Assembly: GCA_016987375.1 (NCBI GenBank)
Contig: PJRA01000263.1
Span: forward strand, 3,400,944 to 3,433,190
DNA length: 32,247 nt
Reading direction: 5' to 3'
Source: Brachionus koreanus
Lineage: Eukaryota; Rotifera; Eurotatoria; Ploima; Brachionidae
This document shows, one piece after another, positions 11,001 to 20,967 of this stretch. The translations under genes and the position numbers were made by a program. A model generated the notes under the pieces. It was not told the DNA's origin. It was given only the letters and a program-made list of their open reading frames with translations, and searched no databases. Within the stretch, counting starts at the first letter, position 1; each line of letters starts with the position of its first letter.

Positions 11001-14000
11001 CAGCAAATTTTGCAAGCCCGGAAAATTAGACCAATTGATGCGATAGGCAAACAGCTCTACAGTTCGTCTAAATTCATTAGTAGCATTTTTGGCATCGATT
11101 AAATCAATTTTTTCCAATATACAACCAATTATGTCACAAGCTAGACTAAACTCGTGCTCGTAGTCCGACTCGAGCAAGCACATGGACAGCCAAAATATTT
11201 GACTAAGAATTTTCATGCTAATTTCGGCTGAATTTTGTGCGCTCTTTTGCGCTTGTTCCGAGCTCAAAATAGACAAAAATTTTGAATTTTTTTTATTTGC
11301 CAAAATAGACGATCCGATTCGATCCTGAAGCACTTGCCACTTGTAGTCGAACAACGACAATGTCAAACACTTTCTGTATGCGATTTGATGCTTGTACTTG
11401 GTGCAAAAGCGTTGCAATTCAATCGGCTTGTTCATTATTTGATTTACTTGTTTTCGAGACAATGTGGCACTCTTTTGCTTGATTACGTCCATGTTTTTCA
11501 TGTTGGCGGTCATTTCTGAGCCGATGGCAGTCGAATACTTTTTGCCAGCGTCAGGCTTGTCCTGTTTGAGCTTGAGCGATTTGCTCTTGTGCTTTTGGCT
11601 AGTGTCGTGAGCACCAGATACGTTTGAGTCATTCACATGTTCGTTCGATATTATTAGCGCATTCATTTTCAAAGTGAGCAAAATTTCGGTCACATAGCCC
11701 TGCACGTCTTCTTTGGAGTCGGCCACAGTGTCTTTTAAACGACCGGCAAACATCTTCATAGTCGACATGGAGCTTATTTTGATGTTTAGAGCTCGATAAA
11801 TTTGCAACGATCGGCCAGCATAGTGTCGATTGGACGTGTTAAACGACAAATTTAGGGCGAATATGGACCATTTTTTGTCCACTTGTTTTCTTTTGTCACT
11901 GTTCGAAAATCTAGTTGTTAAATTTAGGGGCGATGAGACCGATCTAGTCGACGAAATGGTCGACACTTGCTTAGTCGACAAACACATATTCAAAAACAAT
12001 TTTAAATTGTCGACAAATTTGTTCAGTATGTCGACACTTTTCAATTGATTCGTGTAATTGTGTCTCGTTATGTATTCGTATGGCCACACAGGCGCATTTT
12101 TGCACTTGCTCAAAATATCGACCAGTACAGCCAAATAGTCTTTGGCTTTTTCAATTTTATAGGTTTTTTTCAAGCTTGACTTGAGTTTGTTTTTGTCCGA
12201 GCTGCCGGTTTTTTGACTGCTCTGAGACTGGCCAGGAGACGAGGGCGCCGATTGAATGTTGATAAAGGTGCGCGACGGCGAGCTCTTTATGCACGCCGCT
12301 GTACTATTGCCCAAGTTAAAATTACCAAAGTTGAAATTGTAGTAGCAATGGCCGTCCGAGTCGGTCGGCTTGTACTTACGATCGAATATCAACGAATGGC
12401 CGTCGATCATGCTGTCCATGCACTCGATCAAATAGTCGCTCAGGAAATACAGCTCGTTTTGTACAGTTATCACAAATGTGAGGCTGATAAATAGCTTTTT
12501 GGCGTGTTCGGCTATCAGTTGTCTTGGATTGTCGAAATTTAGCAGACAATAGTGGAACAATATGGGCAAAAATTGACTCCAGTCAAAATCGGCGCCATCA
12601 TTCGACACTATTTCGCTAAGTAGCATTAGAGAAACGCTGCCTCGTTGCAGATTGCTAAAGTGAAAGTAGTGATTGTGATGCAAATAGTTGTTGTGATAGG
12701 AAAACAGCGACATGTATTCATGATTGGCTATGAAATTTTGTTGATGATGATGATGATCAGTGTGATAGAGTATTCGATTGAGAGGACATGCGAACGAGTG
12801 AAATTTGACGGGCAATGGCAGCTGAGACTGATCGTGTTTAAGCTGAGGCTGGGATTTTTTCAAATTTCGATGTAATTCGGGCTCCGAGGCCGAGCTATCT
12901 GTCGGCTCGGACAAGTCCGAATCGTTGTCGCATTCGTCCTCATCGTCTAGATTAAAATCACTCTCGTTCACAAAATCGAGACTTTCATCGAACTCGTTGT
13001 CGTCGTCGTCGTCCTGATTGACAAAGTAGATCGAGGTTTTTTTGCAATGCTGGACAAGCTTGGGCGATGGCGGTGGCGAGACTGCTACTGCAACTACTTT
13101 CGAATAGCGGTAATAGGGAAATTGATTTTCTTTGGTTACATGGGCCGAAAAGCTGTCAATCATCTCAAGTTCATTGACCAGCTCGTCGATAATGCGCTCA
13201 GGACAAACGCGGGACAAGTAGCAAACAATTCGTTTGCCGTGCGATAGCATTTCGTACGGCGCCAAACTTATCATCACATAGACATAGCGGCAAATTATTT
13301 TCAAATTGGAACGCCATGTAGACGCCAGCGTGGCCCACAATAGCTCGAATTCGGCGCCGAAATCACTCGAATATCTGCACGTCAAATAGAATAAATTGTT
13401 CAATAGCAAATGAGTGGCCTCGAGCGAACCGTAGCCGGACTCCAATTGAAGCACATTGTTCAAATTTGTCTTGTTTGTTTCGTTGATTACGTTCGGATTG
13501 ATCAGCTCGATGTTGTAGAACCAGGGCACTAGGAGGTTGAGCATGGCGCGTCTAAGACTAGTTGACGTGCACGACTCAAAGCGACTTGTCAACTCGCAAA
13601 ATATGTACATTGTTTGATCGGGGTTTTTTTTGGCCAAGTACTCGCTGATAAACGGCTGACTCTTGGACGCTATTACAAACGAGTTAATAATGTCCAAGTC
13701 AGCCGATAGAAACGAGTGAATCGGATCTGTGCTGTTGGACATGCTGGCCGATTTCGAGTCCAATTTGGCCTCGAACGCGTCCAGAAGAAAATTCTTATTC
13801 AAAGCTCTGAGCAAAGTGACACTGGCCTCGTGTATGTTTAGACGATTTGAGCCTACATTAAGCAATGCTATGCTCAGTATGGGACCGAGATAAATCGATT
13901 CAAACGACGATTTCAATAGGTTGTTTTTGGACAAATTGTTCGGCTTTGTTTGATTCAAATAGTTAAGGTAAATTTTGCTCAAACACAAATAGCACAAATC

Positions 14001-17000
14001 GGCTATTTCTTGTGACATTGTTGCGTAACATTTGTCAATAGTCCAGTCGAATATCGGACTTACATTTAGGCTTAGATTAATGTTTGTTCCACTAGGCGTG
14101 TTCAAGCTGGTTATTGTGTACAAACTCAAGTCTAGTAGTTGACTGATACAATTCATGGCCAACGTGTATGCCTCGTTGCACACTTGATACTTGCACGTTT
14201 CGTACAACTTCATCTCCGAGTTGACCACTTCGACCAAATTGTTTAGCCAAGCGAACACAATCGAATTTTTATTATTGGCATAGTCGAGCACATTGCCGCT
14301 GTACAAGACGGCCGCACATGCCCTTGTCGACGCCATTTCTAGCTCGTCGTAATAGTGATAGCAGTTCAAATGAACATAGTGATTTTGGTGTATGAACAAA
14401 TTTTTGCTATGCACACTCAATTTAGTCTGATCTTTGACATTAAGCGCAAATTTACCGCTCCATTTGGTCATCAAATTGAACAAATTGTGTCGCATTGACT
14501 CGTTGAAAATAATGGCACGTTTCTCTTTGGGCACCGAGTCCAAAAATTTGTACACAAATTTGGCAAAGTGCAAGCGTATTTGATTCAAATGATCGTATGA
14601 CTTGTCGCCCTCGCTCTCCAAATAGCTGTAAATAGTCTCGATAAAATCGACGAATATTTTGCGCATTTGTTCGTCATTGAAGTGTTGTTCGTGGGACGAA
14701 TGGGCCGGATCGTTGAACGTGTCCATAATTCGCTTGGACAGTGTTTTTTGCTCGGCCAATAGCTCGAATATTCGGACTAGGGCTAGTCGGGCCAGGTCTT
14801 TTTTCTTCAATCGTCTAATTTTGTCCTGTCTCTTGAAATCGGACGCTTCTCTTATGATCGGATTTAGCTCTTCGATGAGATCGCGCTGGGCCTCGATGTT
14901 TATGCGGCCGAGGCCGCGTATCACTATCTCTCTAAAGTAAGTCATGTCGCATTTTAAATAGGGCACAATTATTTTTATGAGAGATGTATGTGTGGCAAAA
15001 TTGGCATAGAATTTAGAGGTCGACTCGACAATGGTAAAGTCGTAGTTGACGGCAGTAGATGTCGGGTTTAAATTTTGACTAGAAGACAAATTGAGTGGAT
15101 CCTCGATGCGACTGTTGTATTTTCGATACTCGTTCGAGTACAATTCCTGATCGGAGCCGGTCGTCAGGCAACACGCACCGATTAGATAATTTTTCCACAA
15201 ATTAAGATTTATGTCGCGTTCGCTAATTTTGCGCGAGCGCTCCAGAGCGTTGTTGCCGAATAGGAGCGATGTTCGGGCGGGCTCGTGCGGCTCATTCGGG
15301 TCGACAAACGGCAGTATTTGCTGCAAACGAGCAAATATGAATAGCCAGGCGTTGGCGCGCGCCTGCGGACACCTGGTAAATGTGAACTCGTAGGCAAAAA
15401 ATGTGGCCAAGCACTCGCTCCAAGGATCGAATGTGAACACATAGTTCAGACTCGTTTGAGACGGGCAATTTTTCTCCAGGCCCATTTTCGATCCGTTTAG
15501 CAAACTAGACGGCTCCGATGTCGAGCTAGCATCTATTTCGCTTAGCGGATCAGCCGCATCGGTCGACAAACTAGGCGCTCGTTGATTTTTCGTTTGACTA
15601 GGCAGCGAATTTGTCTGCGAATTGTCGCTATAATTGCTCAAGTTGATGCACGAGTCCCATGCGGCCGATTGTTCGATCAAATAGCCAAGATCGACGCGTG
15701 TGTTGTGAATTGTCAAATTTGTGTTCAAGCATTGCAAGTGAAGGCTCTTAATGGCCTGTATTGAGGCCATGTCCAGTATGTCTATGGCATAATTGTGCAT
15801 CGAGTAAATTTTAAAGCATCGTGTTATTTCTCCGATTTGTTTGCACTCTTGCAGAATAAAGTGGCCAAATCGACGTCGCTGTATATTCGAATGGCACAGT
15901 GTGAATAAAGAAAAGCCTTCCAAATGATACAATATTTGGCACGAGTCATCCGAATAATTTTGGTTGTCGGTAACCGCGTTTTTCCACGCGCTCAACAACT
16001 GTATGAGCATTTTGAGCGCGTTTTCAATCAATTTGGGAAACATGTCGCTTATTTCTTTCAATATAAAATTAGTAAAACCAGTAAAAATTGATTTACGCCA
16101 ATTGGCATAATTGGACACCAAAGTCTTGAGAGTTTTGAAAGCGATCAATTTAAGCTCATCGTCCAAATGAATCGTCAGTCTGGTTAGAATCTCGACTAGT
16201 TCGTTGTCTCTAAATGACGGCATTAAACGCGGCATCAACGCTATACATGTACGAAATAGGTTTAGTCTGGATCGCATGTCGGACGTGAATATGGACTCCT
16301 TTTGAGTGTTGAACGAAGCCAGATCGTCTAGAGTTTTTTGCTCGCTGCTAATCGCATCGATTTGAGAGCCGTCTTCGGTGCTGGCCGATCCGGTGTTCTC
16401 CGGCCTGGTCATCAAGTATCCCCGTCCAATCGTACTGTCCAAAGTTTTAACAATGTCCTGAAAAGCTCGTCGAACATGATCAAAGTAAATACCAATGCCC
16501 AATTCGCGGCTCACATTGTCGCCAAGTGTTTGATTCGGATAGATACTAAGCAAATCAGTGTCCGGTGTTGTAAAATTGCACGGTATTACTGGCGGATTTG
16601 TGTTCGGATTTTCTTTTTGATACTGCAATGTGTCTGCTATGGAGACAAAGGCTTTTAGGCCTATTTCCATACGCAATGGCAAAATGATCATGTTTTCTTT
16701 GCTATTTTTGAATATTTGGCTGCCAAGGCCGACTGAAACGGAAGATTGCGCCAAACTAGCCACATTGTTGTTGTTGTTGTTGGTCGAATTTGTTTGGTCG
16801 GCAAAATCGGCCGGGCTTTGATTCGTGTCCACAGACAATAGCTCGTAGATTACTTCTTTCATGGCATAGTCGAGCTTTTCGTAAGCGATATAGTTTATCA
16901 TTTTGACATAGAGATTAGCAGGCATTTCTTTGGGCACAACCAATTTGCTTCCTTTTGGAAACAAGCTTTGCAAAATGGCGTTTAGTCGTACATTGGTGTC

Positions 17001-20000
17001 GCTTGATTTTTCGCCTTTTATTCGAATCATGTAGACCCATACTAGTCGAATGACCGACTCGAGCGCTATTCGCGACAAAGTTGTCTCTTTTGATTTCATT
17101 TGTTGAAAGCACAATTGAGCAAAATTGAACCAATTGTTGAGAAAAAACTGCTTTTGACTGACACACAGCAGGCATGTGAGCAGTGGGAAACAGGCCATGC
17201 GATGCTTTGACTTGGCTGATAGTTCCAAAGCTGGATGGTACAAAATATCTACAAAAGACTTTAGACAAGGCACGTTTACTTCATTTTTAACAATTCCGAT
17301 TATTGGTACCAGTATTTCGACAAATAGACCAGCCAATGTGTGCTTTATGTCTTTGTCTTTAACTTCTATGAAATATTGTGCCAAGTCGTTTAGAAATTGA
17401 AAGGACGCTTCGAAGTCTTCGATAGGAACCATTTTAATGCGTATGAACTTCATGCCCATTAGCAGTTTTATTATGCTTTGACTTGAAACAAGTGTTTGAT
17501 TAATACTGGGCGTCGAGTTGACGCTAAGTGGTGTTACTTGGCAATTAATGCTTGCTGAAGGGTTTTGCTGGGCCGAAATGGCCGACTGCTGGTTACTATT
17601 AGGTGCGGATAGATTTGAGGGCAGTGTGGACGATTGATTTGGCGATTTGTTTGTTTTCAGTCGTTCGAATTCATTTAGAAAGCGACCTCTGACCAATTGA
17701 AAGCGAGAGTAGGCAATCACCCCGATGCATTCTGCAAACAAGTCGATTGTAAACCGATTATCCAAATAGAGTTGATGATGCTGATAGAATGATGATGATG
17801 AGTTGGAAAACGTTTCTTTTGGCACAAATCGTTGAAACGATAGATCAATAATGTAATTTAGTAAATCGTCAATTCCAGGATGAAATGGAAGCTTTGAAAA
17901 TAAAATATTTTTTTAAATGAAAAATTTTTTTTTTTTAAATTTTTAGATTTAATTAGAAAAATTTAGGTCTATGGAATGAAATCTTTTCAACTAAAAACTT
18001 ATTAAAAATTTAAAATATGCTTTAAATTATACTTTAATTTTTATTATTATTTCAAATGATTATATTTTGGAATCTAACTGATCTTATTAATTTTCAATTG
18101 ATTTCACAATCGTAATAGATAGTATATATGATAGTAAAACTTTATCATTAAGAGTAGTGTTGGGCAGCGGCAAACTTTGGGCGGCCAATCTGAACGGCCA
18201 ATTTGGACCGTATATTGGCCGGCGGTCTTTTTAAAAACCGGCCTTACTTTGGCCGGCCAACTAAGCGGCCTTTAAACGGCCGAACGTGTTTAGACCGGCC
18301 GGTCACCAAATGGTCTTGTAAAAAAAACTTAAGTAGATTTCAAATTTTTTCAATTTTAATTTTTAAATTAATTTCTTGTTTACAAATTTTCTACAAAAAA
18401 TTGACAAAAAAATTTTTCTGTCTAAATATTTAATAGAAAGGAACTAAATATTTAACTTTGAAAATGTTCAAGGCTTCAGTTTTTTTTCGGGTTCATGTGA
18501 CTCAGAAAGGGCTTTATGAATTTCTAGTTTTATTTCATCCGATAATCGAGAAACAAAATATTTCCTACGAAGCCTCAATAATGAATAAGTCATAATGTTT
18601 CAATTCGAGCAAAGATCAAGTCCTAGAGAGCTGGTCAGTTAATAATGATCATTTTAATGATGATATGGTTCCAAATGAAGAAGATTTTGGAAGCGAAAAT
18701 TAAATAAAATTTATTGCAAATAAGTGTAATATGTAGACGCCATGACGTCACCTAATTCTACTAATAGTTTTTTTTTACTTTTTGATTGACTCGGTTTGAA
18801 TTAATTTTAACATTTTAAAATTAAAAATTATATTTTAAAACAAAATGGACCGGGGTCAATTTGACACATTTGTTTGTGTTCTATATCTTTGGGACTGATC
18901 ATCAGATTTCCAAAAATTCAATCAATTTCAAAAAATTTATTCATTGTAACAAATTCAGAAAATTTTAGATAAATAACCATTTATAAGATAAATGAGCAAA
19001 ATTTACACCGGTCCTTTGAGTTTTAATATTGAGGCATACTTTATCTAAAATTTTATTTGATATGTCAAATTTGTAGGTTTTGTGAATTTTATAAAATTAG
19101 CATAGAACTAAACATTAAAAATAATTAAAATTTTTTTTAGCAATTTCAAAATAGGTTGTAACACTTTGCATTTACAGAACCTATTTTTTACCCTAAGAAA
19201 AAAAAAATTTTAATTTATAGTCTGTTTAATTGTACTAAATTACACAAAATCCTATTTGCATATTTAAATTTTACCTTGCTGTATAACATTACAGAATAAT
19301 TCTAGTCATCAGAATACAGTATGTTGCAAAAGTTTATAAATTTATCATTTTATTATCTAAATTTTTTTATATATCGAATTTTACTAATATTAGAGTGCAA
19401 AAGAAAAAAAATAAAAGNNNNNNNNNNNNNNNNNNNNNNNNNNNNNNNNNNNNNNNNNNNNNNNNNNNNNNNNNNNNNNNNNNNNNNNNNNNNNNNNNNN
19501 NNNNNNNNNNNNNNNNNNNNNNNNNNNNNNNNNNNNNNNNNNNNNNNNNNNNNNNNNNNNNNNNNNNNNNNNNNNNNNNNNNNNNNNNNNNNNNNNNNNN
19601 NNNNNNNNNNNNNNNNNNNNNNNNNNNNNNNNNNNNNNNNNNNNNNNNNNNNNNNNNNNNNNNNNNNNNNNNNNNNNNNNNNNNNNNNNNNNNNNNNNNN
19701 NNNNNNNNNNNNNNNNNNNNNNNNNNNNNNNNNNNNNNNNNNNNNNNNNNNNNNNNNNNCGACTTTTATAAACATTAAAACAATCTTTGTGTTAACAAAT
19801 AAAAAAATTTCTAAACTTATGCAACATACTGTATAAAACCATTATTTCATATTATTTTTTAAATATTTTCAATTTTAGCTTTTTCTTAATAAATGTATTT
19901 ATTTATCGTGCTTAATTTTTAGAATAATTATTTAATCTAATTGTTTATTATTTTTTGAAAATTTTTAAATCTAATTATGTGAATCTTAAGTTATTACGGT

Positions 20001-20967
20001 TAACTTGACAACACTTTTTTAAGCACAAATAGAAAAAATAATTTTTAATTAAAAAAAAAAATTTTCTTTTTTAAATATATGTTTTAAATATTTTCTTACT
20101 TGTTTTAAAATTTCTTTTAGTGCTGAACACAAAATGCAATTGACCATTAACTTGAATTAATATATATTTAAATTTCATCTAAAATAAATTTTTCAATGAA
20201 TAAATACCTCTTTTCGTTCATCTAACACATCATTCTCCCTTGAAATAAAAAGAGATATTATTAAATGAAATTTACTTAAAATCTATGAGAATATTTTACA
20301 TTTTTGCTTGTATTAGATGCTGTTTAGATTTTAATGCTGCTTTTGATGACGAATTCAAAGAATTTGATTCAGTTTGTTGGTTATTTTGTAGCTTCAAGTA
20401 TGTTAAATTTGAAATTTGAGCCTCATGCCACATCAGCAAAGTTCGAAGAAGCGAAGGAAGACTTTTTTCTGCAACTTGTGACATTGTTTCGATTAATTTT
20501 TCGAAATCAGAATCTTCATTTTTTTGAAAAAACTCTCTTAAATACTTTAATTAAAATTAATTTTTCCATTTTGTAAACTAATAAACTATTAAACTTACTC
20601 GTTTATCTCCATTCATAATAAAATTCATTTTTTTAGAACTTAATTGCATAAATTTAAAGACAATTAGATTCATCAAGTATTCGCCGGGTTTTTTATTTTC
20701 AATTTTAAAAAATTCGTCGTCTATATTTACATTTGGTATGGACGTAATTAGGTTTTGCAAGTTTGAAGACAAATTTTGTGTTTGCTTAAGGACACCCCAT
20801 GGCAGTTTGGCATAATAGTGTTTCTCTTGGTTTACATTTCGCACCGGTGATTTACAATTGCTGGAGTCGGTTTCTTTCTTTTCGTTATTGATCGATGTGT
20901 TAGCGGATTTGGATGATGATTCCATTGATGAATCACCATTTACACCACTCGTGTTTGTTTCAATCAT
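1916..20967 (-). CDS. fry: Furry (FRY / SAX-2 / Mor2-PAG1 family) scaffold protein, nine coding exons
   Basis: Nine exons join in phase: 20599-20967, 20300-20544, 20208-20238, 20100-20150, 8830-17891, 4455-5352, 2540-2794, 2133-2484 and 1916-2082. Together they make 11,430 nt, 3,809 residues plus stop. Recognised by the N-terminal furry signature: PGEY (residues 94-97), LPSLLRTL, then a long near-identical block at about 372-489 containing MGMKFIRIKM, EDFEASFQF, EVKDKDIKH, KNEVNVPCLK and CVSQKQFFLNNW. Furry proteins are large cytoplasmic HEAT/armadillo-like scaffolds that bind and activate NDR/Tricornered kinases with MOB cofactors, acting in cell morphogenesis, dendrite tiling and microtubule or spindle organisation (family knowledge). 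Human FRY is about 3,000 residues; the excess here is mostly Ser/Asn/Gln-rich, acidic and His-rich insertions. An in-frame TAA lies five codons upstream of the ATG at 20967. The C-terminal exons (6-9) are assigned by phase and open frame rather than recognised motifs, so they are less certain. Confidence 0.93.
2133..2484 (-). CDS. fry: furry coding exon 8 (residues 3638-3754)
   Basis: Acceptor AAATAG (AG at 2486-2485) gives phase 0 with exon 7; intron 7 is 55 nt. Donor GTAAAA (GT at 2132-2131) leaves one base of a codon. It includes a helical segment (MIVYWILDSLRQENYTQAIE) followed by an acidic stretch. A second AG with a better pyrimidine tract lies 15 nt further in, but it breaks the phase with exon 7. 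Without the donor the frame would stop at 2110, so reading into the intron would give a shorter C-terminus. Confidence 0.7.
2540..2794 (-). CDS. fry: furry coding exon 7 (residues 3553-3637)
   Basis: Acceptor TTTATTTCAG (AG at 2796-2795) and donor GTAAAA (GT at 2539-2538), phase 0 at both ends. Encodes a basic and hydrophobic helical segment starting SLDLIKKAEKNFNRSLHG. An internal GTTTGC could act as an alternative donor, but the frame stays open through it, so I kept one exon. Confidence 0.68.
3321..3631. mobile_element. MITE-like element with imperfect terminal inverted repeats
   Basis: The left arm (3321-3404) and the reverse complement of the right arm (3556-3631) share ACCACTCATTC, AAATCAT and TTTATGCATGC in the same order, with further outward similarity (CTTATTTTT, GTCCTA). 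It is about 310 bp with no coding capacity, a typical miniature inverted-repeat element shape. Target-site duplication and superfamily are not clear. Confidence 0.6.
3757..4130 (+). pseudogene. unidentified coding fossil inside furry intron 6
   Basis: A 62-codon open frame (3757-3945) is followed, after a stop, by SNEDLQDTLISKKIIQRKSS and, after a one-base shift, by NGRPKKLTESPNVQITESKR and CYVCNEIHIVQMR ending at a stop. Continuity across shifted frames, the GRPKK basic patch and a CxxC near the end suggest the remains of a protein, possibly a transposon ORF. I do not recognise the family. Confidence 0.3.
4455..5352 (-). CDS. fry: furry coding exon 6 (residues 3254-3552)
   Basis: Acceptor TTTAAAG (AG at 5354-5353); its first G completes the AG left by exon 5, giving Arg. 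Donor GTAAAT (GT at 4454-4453) in phase 0. The first ~110 residues are Ser/Asn/Lys-rich. The rest is predicted helical, with long amphipathic stretches (for example LFKKLFVQAKNRLNNLL). This fits the helical C-terminal part of furry, but I recognise no diagnostic motif here. Assignment rests on strand, order, phase and the absence of any other start. Confidence 0.75.
5353..8829 (-). other. furry intron 5 (3,477 nt)
   Basis: Lies between the giant exon donor AG|GTATGT and the acceptor TTTAAAG of exon 6. It contains a cluster of TTTATGTTTTATTCA-like motifs (5600-6150) and a mariner relic (7010-7390). No further exon was seen, and joining exons 5 and 6 keeps phase. About 7400-8780 is AT-rich with A/T runs only. 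Confidence 0.65.
7010..7390 (-). mobile_element. mariner-family transposase relic
   Basis: Minus-strand translation gives VRRVQY, a stop where Trp is expected, then FKKFNCGDTRLQRKKRSGRP and AILDQNALRNSNFEL. This is the second helix-turn-helix and linker of mariner transposases (WFxKFxSGDxxLEDxxRSGRP type). After a deletion it resumes with KGVIHFEIIPES and INAELYSEKFERI, from the catalytic-domain segment KGVIxxELLPxGxTxNAELY. The DDD catalytic region is mostly missing and stops are present, so it is dead. No terminal inverted repeats were found. Confidence 0.82.
8830..17891 (-). CDS. fry: furry coding exon 5, 9,062-nt giant exon (residues 233-3252)
   Basis: Runs from acceptor AAAG (AG at 17893-17892) to donor AG|GTATGT (GT at 8829-8828), open throughout. 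It begins LPFHPGIDDLLNYIIDLSFQ and contains the bulk of the helical-repeat scaffold, including the most conserved block at residues ~372-489. Compared with vertebrate furry it carries a Ser/Asn/Gln-rich insertion of about 60 residues before MGMKF, an Asn run near residue 603, an acidic Asp/Glu tract at ~1858-1897 and a His-rich segment around 1948. The last ~700 residues before the donor are Ser/Asn-rich and low in complexity. GC is visibly higher through most of this exon than in the other furry exons. The open frame without any intron is unusual for an animal gene of this age. Confidence 0.95.
18155..18318. repeat. GC-rich GGCCGG-motif block, possible hAT-type element end
   Basis: About 160 bp with roughly ten GGCCG/CGGCC motifs stand out sharply in AT-rich intron sequence. 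It begins TAGTGTTGGGC, which resembles the outer end of many hAT-type elements, whose subterminal regions often carry repeated short motifs. No matching right end was found nearby, so the element type is an inference. Confidence 0.5.
19317..19831. mobile_element. Tc1/mariner-type TIR element with TA target-site duplication, interior unsequenced
   Basis: The left end CAGTATGTTGCAAAAGTTTA and the reverse complement of the right end match over 26 bp with two mismatches. Each end is flanked by TA (19315-19316 and 19832-19833), the insertion signature of Tc1/mariner elements. The CAGT start and the GTTGCA(A/T)AAGT core resemble Tc1-like termini. The interior holds 342 N, so the apparent length of 515 bp and any transposase content are unknown. 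Confidence 0.78.
19418..19759. other. assembly gap (342 N)
   Basis: A run of N inside the Tc1-like element. Open frames running through it are artefacts. The true gap length may differ from 342. Confidence 0.98.
20100..20150 (-). CDS. fry: furry coding exon 4, 51-nt microexon
   Basis: Acceptor TTCAAG (AG at 20152-20151) and donor GTAAGA (GT at 20099-20098), phase 0 on both sides. Encodes LMVNCILCSALKEILKQ, which corresponds position by position to the family helix ending in EVLKQ, just before the next conserved proline-rich turn. It fills the exact gap between exons 3 and 5. It is separated from exon 5 by a 2,208-nt intron. Confidence 0.82.
20208..20238 (-). CDS. fry: furry coding exon 3, 31-nt microexon
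   Basis: Acceptor TTTCAAG (AG at 20240-20239) and donor GTATTT (GT at 20207-20206). The first base completes the Met codon begun in exon 2, then ENDVLDERKE follows. This matches the short charged stretch (LLERR-like) just before the hydrophobic helix in other furry proteins. It is flanked by introns of 61 and 57 nt. It was found by phase and homology, not by length. Confidence 0.8.
20300..20544 (-). CDS. fry: furry coding exon 2 (residues 124-204)
   Basis: Acceptor AG at 20546-20545 and donor GT at 20299-20298. Encodes NEDSDFEKLIETMSQVAEKS followed by LPSLLRTLLMWHEAQ, which lines up with the conserved segment of animal furry that precedes the Leu-rich helices. It ends with two nucleotides of a Met codon that the next exon completes. 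Intron 1 upstream is only 54 nt. Confidence 0.88.
20599..20967 (-). CDS. fry: furry coding exon 1 (N-terminus, residues 1-123)
   Basis: Starts at the ATG 20967-20965, the first in-frame ATG after a TAA five codons upstream. The first ~45 residues are Ser/Asn/Thr-rich and probably disordered. The conserved part begins near residue 50 (YYAKLPWG) and includes the family PGEY motif at 94-97. It ends in phase 0 after an Arg codon, followed by a consensus donor GTAAGT (20598-20593). Confidence 0.88.

Larger units (their letters stand above)
17892..20099 (-). other. furry intron 4 (2,208 nt) carrying mobile DNA and an assembly gap
   Basis: Donor GTAAGA at 20099-20094 and acceptor CAAAG at 17893. 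The neighbouring introns 1-3 are 54-61 nt, so this one has expanded. It contains the GGCC-rich block (18155-18318), an unassigned open stretch near 18600-18703, and the Tc1-like element around the gap. Confidence 0.78.

Noticed and set aside
18600..18703. Short open stretch ending MVPNEEDFGSEN and a stop
   Set aside because: Too short, with no family match and stops just upstream. It may be a transposon C-terminus, but this cannot be supported.
19321..19836. Long open frames through 19353-19836 on both strands
   Set aside because: They exist only because the run of N was read as sense codons.
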